From: Archaeoglobales archaeon
Lineage (GTDB): Archaea; Halobacteriota; Archaeoglobi; Archaeoglobales; Archaeoglobaceae
DNA: 6,736 nt
Reading direction: 5' to 3'
Assembly: GCA_003663055.1 (NCBI GenBank)
Contig: QMZF01000054.1
Coordinates: 1 to 6,736 of the forward strand
Shown here: in pieces, positions 1 to 5,450 of the stretch
Position numbering within the stretch: the first letter of the stretch is position 1
Layout of the letters: every line of letters begins with the position of its first letter
Notes under the pieces: generated by a model
What the model was told of the DNA's origin: nothing
Databases searched by the model: none
The model's input: the letters and a program-made list of their open reading frames with translations, nothing else
Program-made: the position numbers and the translations under genes

Positions 1-2
1 AC

Positions 3-658
3 AAGCTTGGAGCAAGAAGACTCGAAAAGGTGATAGAGCATTTATGGCATTCACAAATTTCTGTTGAAAGAAGGCTTGGCAAAGGAAGAACCAAAAAGAA
101 GAGAAGGAGAAAACATACATAAGATACGAAAGAGAGCATTCAATGTCAGCAGGGCATATTGATTGGTTTGAGAAGGATGGAATAAAGTTCTGTGCAATCA
201 TTGACGATGCATCAAGGAAGATCCTTGTAGCAGGAGAATTCAAGAATGCTAACACCGCTAACAGCATAGCTTTGGTAGATAAGCTTGGAGATTACTGGGA
301 CATCATGCCTTTAGAAGAACTGATCTCAGACAATGGAAGTGAGTTCGGAGCTCATAGAAGGAATAAAGAGGAATGGGAAAGCAGGTTCAAAAGGCATGTA
401 GAATCTTTGGGAATAAAGCTGATAACAACTAGGATAAAGCATCCCCAGACAAACGGAAAGATAGAGAAGTTCTTTGACTGCTACAACATGCAGGATGATT
501 TTAATAGCTTAGATGACTTCGTTTACTGGTACAACAACGTAAGATTCCATGAAAGCCTTGACACCAAACACTATCTCCAAACACCAGAGGATGCTTTCTG
601 GGGCGGGTTGCCGGTAGAGGCAAGGTTAGGTGTTGCATTCAAGCTTTTTGATGGTTTG
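3..658 (+). pseudogene. IS481-like (rve/DDE) transposase, 3' part, frameshifted
   Basis: This is a remnant of an insertion-sequence transposase with an RNase H-like DDE core. From the ATG at 143 the frame is open, and the catalytic residues are visible: D7 in HIDW, D63 in SDNGSEFG and E108 in HPQTNGKIEKFF, followed by the WYNNVRFHESL and TPEDAFW motifs typical of the family's C-terminus. Upstream the same protein continues, but split over three frames: KLGARRLEKVIE (from base 3), then YGIHKFLLKEGLAKEEPK (from about 43), then KKKRRRK (about 96-113), then YIRYEREHS (from about 116, joining the 143 frame). A helix-turn-helix segment also looks shortened, since family members usually have about seven more residues between YGIH and KFLL. 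The 5' end lies outside the window. The family-like protein ends near 658, and the open frame then runs on antisense into trmI, which I take as chance read-through. The gene is probably dead. The exact IS name is not recognised. Confidence 0.85.
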
Positions 659-745
659 GGAATGAGAGGTAGGGTTTATAAAGTCAAAAATTTCAGGACT
701 ACACAAGTGCTCGGAGAAAAGAAGTATATGTTAAACTTTCCAACA
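659..745. other. Junction between transposase remnant and trmI 3' end
   Basis: These 87 bases follow the last family-like transposase residues and precede the trmI stop codon, which is read on the other strand. They probably contain the right end of the insertion element and the original trmI downstream DNA. I could not identify a terminal inverted repeat, because the left end is outside the window, nor a target duplication. Read on the - strand, a short T-run (about 686-690) lies about 55 bases past the trmI stop. It could serve as a weak oligo-T terminator, but this is speculative. Confidence 0.3.
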
Positions 746-1492
746 CTAAACATTCCTTCCAATCACAATAAAGCCAGTATGCCACACCTTCGTTACTGGC
801 CTTGTGCCAACTCGTTTGAATTCAAGGTCTGTCTTGATTACCTCAAAGCTCTCAATTTCTTTAAAACCCTCCTTCACCATAACTTCGTAAGCATTCTTCG
901 TCGCTTCAAAATAGGGGTTGTAAACCGCTAAGTATCCGCTCTTCTTCAGTATTCGCTTTGCTTTGGGTATAAACTCTACATCACCCTTCATGTCGAGAAC
1001 GATCAGATCGAATTCTCTCTTAAAACCCTCTGCAACAAACCTCACGTCTCCGACTATCTGATGGATGTTTTTTAGCCTTGCTAGCTTGAAGTTTCTTCTT
1101 GCAATTTTTGCGAAGTCTTTCCTCTTCTCCACAGTTACAACCTCGCCGTACTTGTTGAAGTACGCAAGATACGCTGCAAGCATTCCGCTGCCGGTTCCAG
1201 CATCGAGTATGAGTGAGTCCGGGCTTAAGCCCGTGTACGCTATTATCGCCCCTATGTCCTTCGGCATTACCGGTGTTGCACCCCTTTTGAAGTGCTTGAA
1301 GAAGTCTGCAGGTTTGAAAGGCATTATTCGATACTTAACTCCGAGATGTGTTGCAACCTCATCACCGTAGTTTTTTCCCTTCAGCTCCTCCAGCCTTATG
1401 ATGCCCTTGTGAGTGTGAAGTTCTCCCTCAAACCTTTCGACAAGAAAACTATCTTTTCCCCTAATCAAGACCACTGGAGGCTCGATAGCCAT
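746..1492 (-). CDS. trmI: tRNA (adenine-N1)-methyltransferase, TrmI family (m1A57/58)
   Basis: This SAM-dependent methyltransferase is predicted to make N1-methyladenosine in the T-loop of tRNA. Archaeal TrmI enzymes act at position 58, and in Pyrococcus also at 57. The 248-residue length is normal for the family. An N-terminal small beta domain (about 1-60) is followed by RGATPVMPKD (about 70-79), the family's lead-in motif. Next comes the Rossmann methyltransferase core with SAM motif I ILDAGTGSGM (95-104), an acidic ribose-binding residue in VTVEKR (E122), GDV (148-150) and the LIVLDM strand (163-168). The C-terminal TRPVTKVWHTGFIVI corresponds to the conserved GHTGFLVFAR end, slightly diverged (W for G). 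The ATG is 15 bases downstream of the nac stop, with a weak GGGAT before it, so it is probably translated from the nac transcript. The 3' end directly abuts the IS481-like remnant, but the protein appears intact. Assignment is by motif. A protein isoaspartate methyltransferase label is a common misannotation for this fold. Confidence 0.9.
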   Translation of the reverse strand: MAIEPPVVLIRGKDSFLVERFEGELHTHKGIIRLEELKGKNYGDEVATHLGVKYRIMPFKPADFFKHFKRGATPVMPKDIGAIIAYTGLSPDSLILDAGTGSGMLAAYLAYFNKYGEVVTVEKRKDFAKIARRNFKLARLKNIHQIVGDVRFVAEGFKREFDLIVLDMKGDVEFIPKAKRILKKSGYLAVYNPYFEATKNAYEVMVKEGFKEIESFEVIKTDLEFKRVGTRPVTKVWHTGFIVIGRNV

Positions 1493-1507
1493 TTTTATCC
1501 CTATTGG

Positions 1508-1837
1508 TTATTCCTGCAGCTTCAGCAAAGCTTCCGCAAGGTCTCCATTCGCCTCCTCAAGGGCCTTTCTAGCAACCTCTTCACTAACCCCAGCCTGTTC
1601 CATTATGAGCTTCACATCCTCCTCGCTAATTGGTGGTTTTCTCTCAATAACTTCGTAACTTCCAACAATCTGAAAAGTTTCAACACCTCTAGCAGCAATC
1701 TTTGTAACCGAAGGGTTCTTAAAAACGAGTTCTTCACTTCTCGTCCTGATTATTACCTCTTCGGCTGCAATCTCTTCCATGTTTATGCCCATCTGCTTCA
1801 TCATCTTTTTGAGCTGAGCCGGATTTGTCGGGAACAT
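1508..1837 (-). CDS. nac: Archaeal nascent polypeptide-associated complex protein (NAC)
   Basis: This ribosome-associated factor contacts nascent chains at the exit tunnel. In archaea it works as a homodimer rather than the eukaryotic alpha/beta pair. The 109 residues match the full archaeal length. An N-terminal MFPTNPAQLKKMMKQMG helix, conserved in archaeal NAC and probably the ribosome-binding part, is followed by the NAC beta-barrel domain (about 20-66: EEVIIRT, LVFKNPSV and TFQIVGSYEVIER). A C-terminal UBA domain (about 71-109) follows, with SEEDVKLIMEQAGVSEE and the ANGDLAEALLKL helix. It is the first gene of a two-gene operon with trmI. A TATA-like element about 28 bases before the ATG suggests a leaderless or nearly leaderless mRNA. 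A decayed IS6-like element begins about 85 bases upstream, so the promoter sits very close to an old insertion boundary. No oddities were seen in the protein. Confidence 0.96.
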   Translation of the reverse strand: MFPTNPAQLKKMMKQMGINMEEIAAEEVIIRTRSEELVFKNPSVTKIAARGVETFQIVGSYEVIERKPPISEEDVKLIMEQAGVSEEVARKALEEANGDLAEALLKLQE

Positions 1838-1860
1838 GATTGGAAGTTATTCGTACAGTA

Positions 1861-1868
1861 TTAATATT
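1861..1868 (-). promoter_or_regulatory. TATA-like promoter element for nac-trmI
   Basis: On the - strand the sequence reads CCAAAATATTAATA, a plausible BRE (CCAAA) plus TATA box. Its centre lies about 28 bases from the nac ATG at 1837. The usual archaeal spacing of 25-27 bases from TATA to transcription start would put the start at or within a few bases of the ATG. The call rests on sequence match and spacing only. Confidence 0.5.
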
Positions 1869-1921
1869 TTGGTCTACTTTTTGTTTTTGCGGTTTGTGTG
1901 CTGTCAAAATAAGAAAAAATA

Positions 1922-2284
1922 AATAACGTCGATACCAAAGAATGCTTGGCTATATGGGCTTCTGAACGTAAGGAGTTTTGAAGCTTACGTTTTCTTGAAA
2001 GAGATTCTGAAATACTGCGAAAACAAGCCGGAAGTTGTTGTTGATAGGGGATTCTGGTATAAGTGGACTTTACAAAGACTTGGGTTTAAAATACAGACAC
2101 GAGACGTTTGGTGAAAGGAATGCAGTAGAGGGTTTCTTTTCGAGGTTTAAGGAAAGGACGAGGAGGTTTTGGAACAGATTTCCATTCAGGAGTTCTTTTG
2201 ATTCTGTACAGAGCTGGATTGAGAGTTTTATGGCATTCTATTTTTCTTTTTATCATCATAACTTCAAAACTGCAATGGCATTTA
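1922..2284 (+). pseudogene. IS6/IS240-like transposase remnant, 3' half, frameshifted
   Basis: This is the C-terminal half of a DDE transposase of the IS6/IS240 type. It is scattered over three frames: NNVDTKECLAIWAS (about 1922-1963), then NVRSFEAYVFLKEILKYC through VVVDRGFWYKW (about 1964-2088), then KYRHETFGERNAVEGFF through the end (from 2089). The second catalytic Asp (VVDRG) and the Glu (NAVEGFF) are present. The first Asp region and the whole N-terminal DNA-binding half are missing. The second shift falls in a run of four A at 2088-2091, suggesting a one-base slip; the first is near 1960. The C-terminal segment RRFWNRFPFRSSF...WIESFMAFY is typical of the archaeal branch of this family. 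The remnant ends within a few bases of the flpA stop, which is read on the other strand. It is non-functional. The family is assigned from remembered motifs; the exact IS is unknown. Confidence 0.8.
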
Positions 2285-2288
2285 ACTC

Positions 2289-2960
2289 CTACTCCAACCT
2301 AACATGCACGAATATGTGATCCCTGTGATAAGGTTCTAGGCTATCGTGGGCAACGACTTTAACCTGCTTAGAGAGCCTTCTCAGTACGGCCTCAAAAACC
2401 TCCGATGGTTCAGCGGTTGAATCGATGCTCCTCGCCTTTACCATTATAAGACCTTCTCCACCCTCTTTTAGAAACATCCTAATGTTGTCGAGGAAAATCT
2501 CCACCTGATTTCTCTGTGCTATGTCCTGGTAGATGAAATCGACCTTTTCGACTATGCCCGAATACCTCTCCGGCTTTGACGCATCTTCCAGCAGTGGAAT
2601 GATGTTCCTTCTCTCCTCCGCAAGCTCTATCAGCTTCGTAAAGGGTTTCGCGGAATACTCAACTGCGTATATTATTCCTTTCTCCACAATATCTGCCAGA
2701 TGACTTACCGTTGTTCCGCTTGCAGCCCCTAGGTAAAGAACTTTCCAGTTTGGTTTTATGTCAACTCGGTAGCCCTTAAGCAACATGGCAGCAAGCTTAC
2801 TCCTCGTTGGAATCCATTCCCTAAACTCGCCAAATCTCTTTTCTCCATAGTGACTACCATACTTGCTTTTCGTAGCAAGTATTCGTTTTTCCCCTTTTTC
2901 AATTAGATAGACGTTGTGCAGAATTTTTTTTGATTCTTTGACTCTTTCTTTTGCTTTCAT
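2289..2960 (-). CDS. flpA: Fibrillarin-like rRNA/tRNA 2'-O-methyltransferase
   Basis: This is the catalytic subunit of box C/D sRNPs. It transfers methyl from SAM to ribose 2'-OH at sites chosen by the guide RNA, acting with Nop5 and L7Ae. Visible features are KYGSHYGEKRF (33-43), EWIPTRSKLAA (48-58), SAM motif I VLYLGAASGTTVSHLAD (74-90) and YAVEYSAKPF (98-107). The catalytic-side residues are D146 in YQDIAQ, K175 in IMVKARSID and H215 in YHRDHIF; the first Lys of the K-D-K-H set is probably K41. The C-terminus is complete. At 223 residues it is slightly longer than the roughly 210 I recall for A. fulgidus. The excess is a basic N-terminal stretch (MKAKERVKESKK) before the first strand; the ATG is the only standard start I see in this part of the frame. 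An AGGAG lies 11 bases upstream, inside the end of nop5, and the nop5 stop is 7 bases away. It is the last gene of the operon. Confidence 0.96.
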   Translation of the reverse strand: MKAKERVKESKKILHNVYLIEKGEKRILATKSKYGSHYGEKRFGEFREWIPTRSKLAAMLLKGYRVDIKPNWKVLYLGAASGTTVSHLADIVEKGIIYAVEYSAKPFTKLIELAEERRNIIPLLEDASKPERYSGIVEKVDFIYQDIAQRNQVEIFLDNIRMFLKEGGEGLIMVKARSIDSTAEPSEVFEAVLRRLSKQVKVVAHDSLEPYHRDHIFVHVRLE

Positions 2961-2967
2961 TCCCTGC

Positions 2968-3720
2968 TCAACTCCTACTTAGCTCTTCGTACTTCCTTCT
3001 AACCTCTGAAACGAGTTCTTCACGAAGCTCGCCGGTAAAATAGTCAATTCTTGCGGCAATTGCAAGCTTTGCAGCCATAAATCTTGCCATCTTCCCTCTC
3101 TTCTTTTTCGGTAGCGTTCTTATGAATGGATGTTGGAATATCACTCCGTGTTTTGGTATTTTTGCTGGTTTTCCTTTCTTCATTCTCGCCATGGCTTTGT
3201 ACAGACTCTTCTCCGCCCCAACAATTTGAATTGTACTTGCTGGCAGCATTGAAAGTTTTTCAAGGCTTCCAGCTTTTTCGAGGAGTCTTGCAGCTATAGC
3301 TCCTCCAAGAATTGCAGAAAGGTTAGGAGCTATTTTTTCCATGACCCTCTCTATTTCGCCTTCAAGTTCTCTCCTTAATGCTTTAAGTCTGCGTATCTCC
3401 TCTTCCATCTCCTTCGTTATTTCGCTCTCCTTTATCTCTTTCACGTCCTCGAGCTTATTTTCTAGCAAGTTTATCGAATTGTTGAGTTCGTCAAGAGCTT
3501 TTAATAGCATTATCCCGTATCGATCCTCTCTCTTCAGCTCTTTCTCAGTCTTAAGCCTTGCAACTTCAATGGCAGTCTTCCTAAGGGCAGAATAGTACTT
3601 TTCTGGAGAGCCGAACACCTTAACACCTAAATCGAATGGATTGAAGGGTAACTCCTCATTGAATGCGTTCATGAAACTGCTTACAAAGTCACTACTGAGT
3701 TTAACGTCTTCATTCTCCAC
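2968..3720 (-). CDS. nop5: Nop5 (Nop56/58-like) box C/D sRNP scaffold protein
   Basis: This is the scaffold of archaeal C/D sRNPs: its N-terminal domain binds fibrillarin, its coiled coil dimerises, and its C-terminal Nop domain binds L7Ae and guide RNA. Numbered from the GTG at 3720, residues 1-60 form the fibrillarin-binding domain, about 70-128 a highly charged coiled coil, and about 130-230 the Nop domain. The Nop domain carries the signature GAEKSLYKAM (168-177), PKHGVIFQHPFI (189-200), and RGKMARFMAAKLAIAARID (208-226). The protein lacks the long Lys-rich tail seen in some relatives. The GTG is the nearest conventional start, but the frame stays open upstream and reads LKYRLWFGE before it, which resembles the missing first beta strand. 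A strong Shine-Dalgarno precedes a CTG at 3747, so the true protein is probably 9 residues longer (2968-3747). It lies between mptG and flpA in one operon, and its stop is 7 bases before the flpA ATG. Confidence 0.95.
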   Translation of the reverse strand: MENEDVKLSSDFVSSFMNAFNEELPFNPFDLGVKVFGSPEKYYSALRKTAIEVARLKTEKELKREDRYGIMLLKALDELNNSINLLENKLEDVKEIKESEITKEMEEEIRRLKALRRELEGEIERVMEKIAPNLSAILGGAIAARLLEKAGSLEKLSMLPASTIQIVGAEKSLYKAMARMKKGKPAKIPKHGVIFQHPFIRTLPKKKRGKMARFMAAKLAIAARIDYFTGELREELVSEVRRKYEELSRS

Positions 3721-3743
3721 TTCTCCAAACCACAGCCTGTACT

Positions 3744-4706
3744 TCAGGATTCCACCTCCTGAAGTTCAATCTTTGCTCCCTCATTCCTCGCCTTGGTAAT
3801 AATACCTCTGCACTCGAATCCTTCCTCCCTGAAGAAACTCTCTATATCTTTCAGCATGCTCCTTGCGTTTGTGTCAGTGAAGGTGAAGACAGTTGGCCCG
3901 GTTGAACTCATGCCAACGCCCTCAAAGGATTCAATTAACTTCTTTACTACATCGTACTGCTGAACTTCGACACGCTTGAAGCCGAGGTGCTGGATTCTGC
4001 TTAAAGCCTTGCAGAATGCATCCAAATCCTCCTCAACAACAGCCGGCAACATCTGCATCAAAATGATGTGTGAGACCTCTCTAACTTCCTCGAGAGGGAT
4101 GGGACAGCTCTTGCTAAATAGGTCAACCTCCCTCTTCCCATAAGCTCCCAGTAATCCCGGGATTACAACAACGACATCCCAGTCCGGGAAGTCGTGTCTA
4201 GCGATGACTGGAGGGGGAGCAGCTTTGCTAGCTGAAGATGGTAGAAAGGAGGACTTGACCTTTGTAGAATGGCCACCGTCTACTATAAATCCACCACACT
4301 CAAAAGCTGCAACACCAATGCCGGATGTGCCACCCCTACCAACGAGCAATGCCAGCTCCCTGACATCCATTTCTTTACCCGCAAGCTGAGAGAAAATTGA
4401 CGCTACAGCAAGACTTATTTGAGTTCCGCTTCCAAGACCAACGTGAAAGTAGTAATCGGAAAGGACTTCAAGTTCTACTGCAAACCCAAAGTGTTTTTGA
4501 AGAGCCAAGGCCACTTCTTTGAACCTATCGTTGTTTAAACCTCCGTTTACGCTAACCTCGTCACCAACTCTGCCAACGACTTCCACAAATGGCTCGTTAA
4601 GGGCCAGCCCCACACCACCATCTATCCTTCCAATGCTCCCATTCAAATCGATCAGCGTTATGTGAAGTCTCGATGGCGTTCTAACCCTAACTTTAAACAT
4701 TGCCAT
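3744..4706 (-). CDS. mptG: Beta-ribofuranosylaminobenzene 5'-phosphate (beta-RFAP) synthase
   Basis: This enzyme condenses PRPP with 4-hydroxybenzoate or p-aminobenzoate, with decarboxylation, at the first step joining the aryl and ribose parts of tetrahydromethanopterin. It belongs to the GHMP-kinase fold, although the reaction is not a kinase reaction. Evidence is the family N-terminus TPSRLHITLIDLNGSIGR (10-27), GGVGLAL (30-36), the GHMP motif HVGLGSGTQ (88-96), GRGGTSGIGVAAFECGG (about 127-143), APPPVIARHDFP (mid-protein) and the C-terminal motif GMSSTGPTVF. The 320-residue length is usual. Two close ATGs exist (4706 and 4700), with no clear SD before either; I keep the first. It follows the ThiF-like gene by 16 bases, and its 3' end carries the nop5 Shine-Dalgarno and overlaps the likely nop5 start. 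From memory, the A. fulgidus counterpart (AF2089) was biochemically characterised. A methanopterin C1 pathway is expected in Archaeoglobales. Confidence 0.95.
   Translation of the reverse strand: MAMFKVRVRTPSRLHITLIDLNGSIGRIDGGVGLALNEPFVEVVGRVGDEVSVNGGLNNDRFKEVALALQKHFGFAVELEVLSDYYFHVGLGSGTQISLAVASIFSQLAGKEMDVRELALLVGRGGTSGIGVAAFECGGFIVDGGHSTKVKSSFLPSSASKAAPPPVIARHDFPDWDVVVVIPGLLGAYGKREVDLFSKSCPIPLEEVREVSHIILMQMLPAVVEEDLDAFCKALSRIQHLGFKRVEVQQYDVVKKLIESFEGVGMSSTGPTVFTFTDTNARSMLKDIESFFREEGFECRGIITKARNEGAKIELQEVES
3753..3760 (-). promoter_or_regulatory. Strong Shine-Dalgarno that points to an upstream nop5 start
   Basis: On the - strand this reads AGGAGGTG, eight bases that match the anti-SD of archaeal 16S rRNA without a mismatch. 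It lies in the last codons of the beta-RFAP synthase gene. Five bases further on is CTG (3747-3745), which overlaps the upstream TGA stop as CTGA, the position where an ATGA overlap would normally be. The GTG at 3720 is 32 bases away from this SD, too far for it to be used. The start at CTG is an inference. Confidence 0.6.
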
Positions 4707-4722
4707 CTGTATAGGGGTGTAC

Positions 4723-5340
4723 TTAATAAGTTTTTTTAGGAGAGCCTTTTAGAGGTAGTTCAATCATTTTTAGGTATTCTCTGCTCCTTACATCAACTAC
4801 GTAAGCTTTAGGTGCAATTACAGGCATCTCATGGCCTGTAAATAACCTCAAGACCTCTCCAGCTTGTACGGAGCACGTTATGGCGTAGGAGATGGGATCT
4901 CTTCTGATTGTCGGATACTCTACCTCGAAAAAAGATACGCCGTCTGGAAGGAAAGTGGTTATAATGCTGGGGATGAAGGGTGCACCTATTTCCTCCGCAA
5001 CCTTTGCAGCTGTCTCAATATGTTTGTGGGCAACGACGACATCGATTCCTTTAAGCTGCCTTCTCAGCTCTTCATAACCCGAATACATATAGGAGATTAT
5101 ACATGTATCACTGCTCATCGGATGAACAACATCGTAGTCATTGGCTTCGAGTGGCTTTATGCTCGCATCCATCCTTACGTCGTTTGGTGTTATGAAATCA
5201 CCAATATAGTGAATGCGGCCAACGCCGCTACGCCACAGCAACTCCATAAGCAACCTGCTGCCTATAACAGCTACGCCGTACTTCTGAAGGTACTCTATCT
5301 TTTCTTCTCTAGCAGTACCGTACCAAAATATATTCTTCAT
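4723..5340 (-). CDS. Divergent ThiF/MoeB/HesA (E1-like) superfamily protein
   Basis: The fold is recognised from the ThiF pattern: VAVIGSRLLMELLWRSGVGRIHYIGDF (23-49) replaces the usual nucleotide-binding strand-helix-strand. IDVVVAHKHIETAAKVAEEIGAPFIPS (99-125) aligns with the segment 'DVVIDALDNFETR...A...GIPLV', and ITCSVQAGEVLRLFTG (154-169) with the 'GSIQALEALKLLTG' helix. True E1-like enzymes adenylate the C-terminus of ubiquitin-like proteins such as ThiS or MoaD. Here the glycine-rich loop is degenerate (IGSRLLME instead of GxGGxG), the NLNRQ motif is replaced, there is no CxxC zinc pair, and the protein is short (205 residues). Adenylation may therefore be lost or altered. It is the first gene of the operon, 16 bases before mptG, which suggests (inference only) a role in methanopterin or related cofactor synthesis. 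A promoter lies about 25 bases upstream of the ATG. The exact function is unknown. Confidence 0.75.
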   Translation of the reverse strand: MKNIFWYGTAREEKIEYLQKYGVAVIGSRLLMELLWRSGVGRIHYIGDFITPNDVRMDASIKPLEANDYDVVHPMSSDTCIISYMYSGYEELRRQLKGIDVVVAHKHIETAAKVAEEIGAPFIPSIITTFLPDGVSFFEVEYPTIRRDPISYAITCSVQAGEVLRLFTGHEMPVIAPKAYVVDVRSREYLKMIELPLKGSPKKTY

Positions 5341-5360
5341 GACGAGTCGTTTTGCGTTGG

Positions 5361-5370
5361 ATTAAAATAA
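5361..5370 (-). promoter_or_regulatory. TATA-like promoter for the ThiF-like/mptG/nop5/flpA operon
   Basis: Read on the - strand this is TTATTTTAAT, centred about 25 bases before the ATG at 5340. Transcription would start at or next to the ATG, predicting a leaderless mRNA. No other promoter-like site is seen in the three short gaps of the operon, so it probably drives all four genes. The call rests on match and spacing only. Confidence 0.5.
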
Positions 5371-5382
5371 GTAATGTGTTGT

Positions 5383-5402
5383 ATACTAATAATAATAAGT
5401 AT
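5383..5402. repeat. Short dyad with AAT triplets between divergent promoters
   Basis: ATACT (5383-5387) and AGTAT (5398-5402) are inverted arms around a ten-base AAT-repeat spacer. The dyad lies between the leftward TATA element (about 5365) and the rightward one (about 5424), so a regulator bound here could affect both. The arms are only five bases long in very AT-rich DNA, so chance is a strong alternative. Confidence 0.2.
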
Positions 5403-5420
5403 TTGTATTTTTAGAAAAAA

Positions 5421-5427
5421 TTTAAAT
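5421..5427 (+). promoter_or_regulatory. BRE/TATA promoter of the PEF-CTERM protein gene
   Basis: GAAAAAATTTAAAT gives an A-rich BRE followed by TATA core TTTAAAT. The core centre is 27 bases before the ATG at 5451 but only 12 before the ATG at 5436. If transcription starts about 25-27 bases downstream, the 5436 ATG would not be in the mRNA, which decides the start at 5451. A weaker TATTTTTA at about 5406 could in principle serve the 5436 ATG. Confidence 0.55.
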
Positions 5428-5450
5428 TCTTAATAATGCCCAGAGAAATT

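Noticed and set aside
1065..1864. Open + strand frames opposite trmI and nac (1065-1370 and 1292-1864).
   Set aside because: They are antisense shadows of conserved genes, with no motifs, promoter or Shine-Dalgarno sequence.
41..2238. A 12-base match (TTTATGGCATTC) at 41-52 and 2227-2238, inside the two transposase remnants.
   Set aside because: About one such match is expected by chance in a window of this size, the flanks do not match, and the two transposases belong to different families.
2230..2282. Eight-base direct repeat ATGGCATT at 2230-2237 and 2275-2282, the size of an IS6 target duplication.
   Set aside because: The first copy lies inside the transposase coding part, so the pair cannot flank the element.
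4864..5370. Open + strand frames opposite the ThiF-like gene, one of 168 codons.
   Set aside because: The - strand gene shows the ThiF pattern and fits the operon; the + frames show no family signal.
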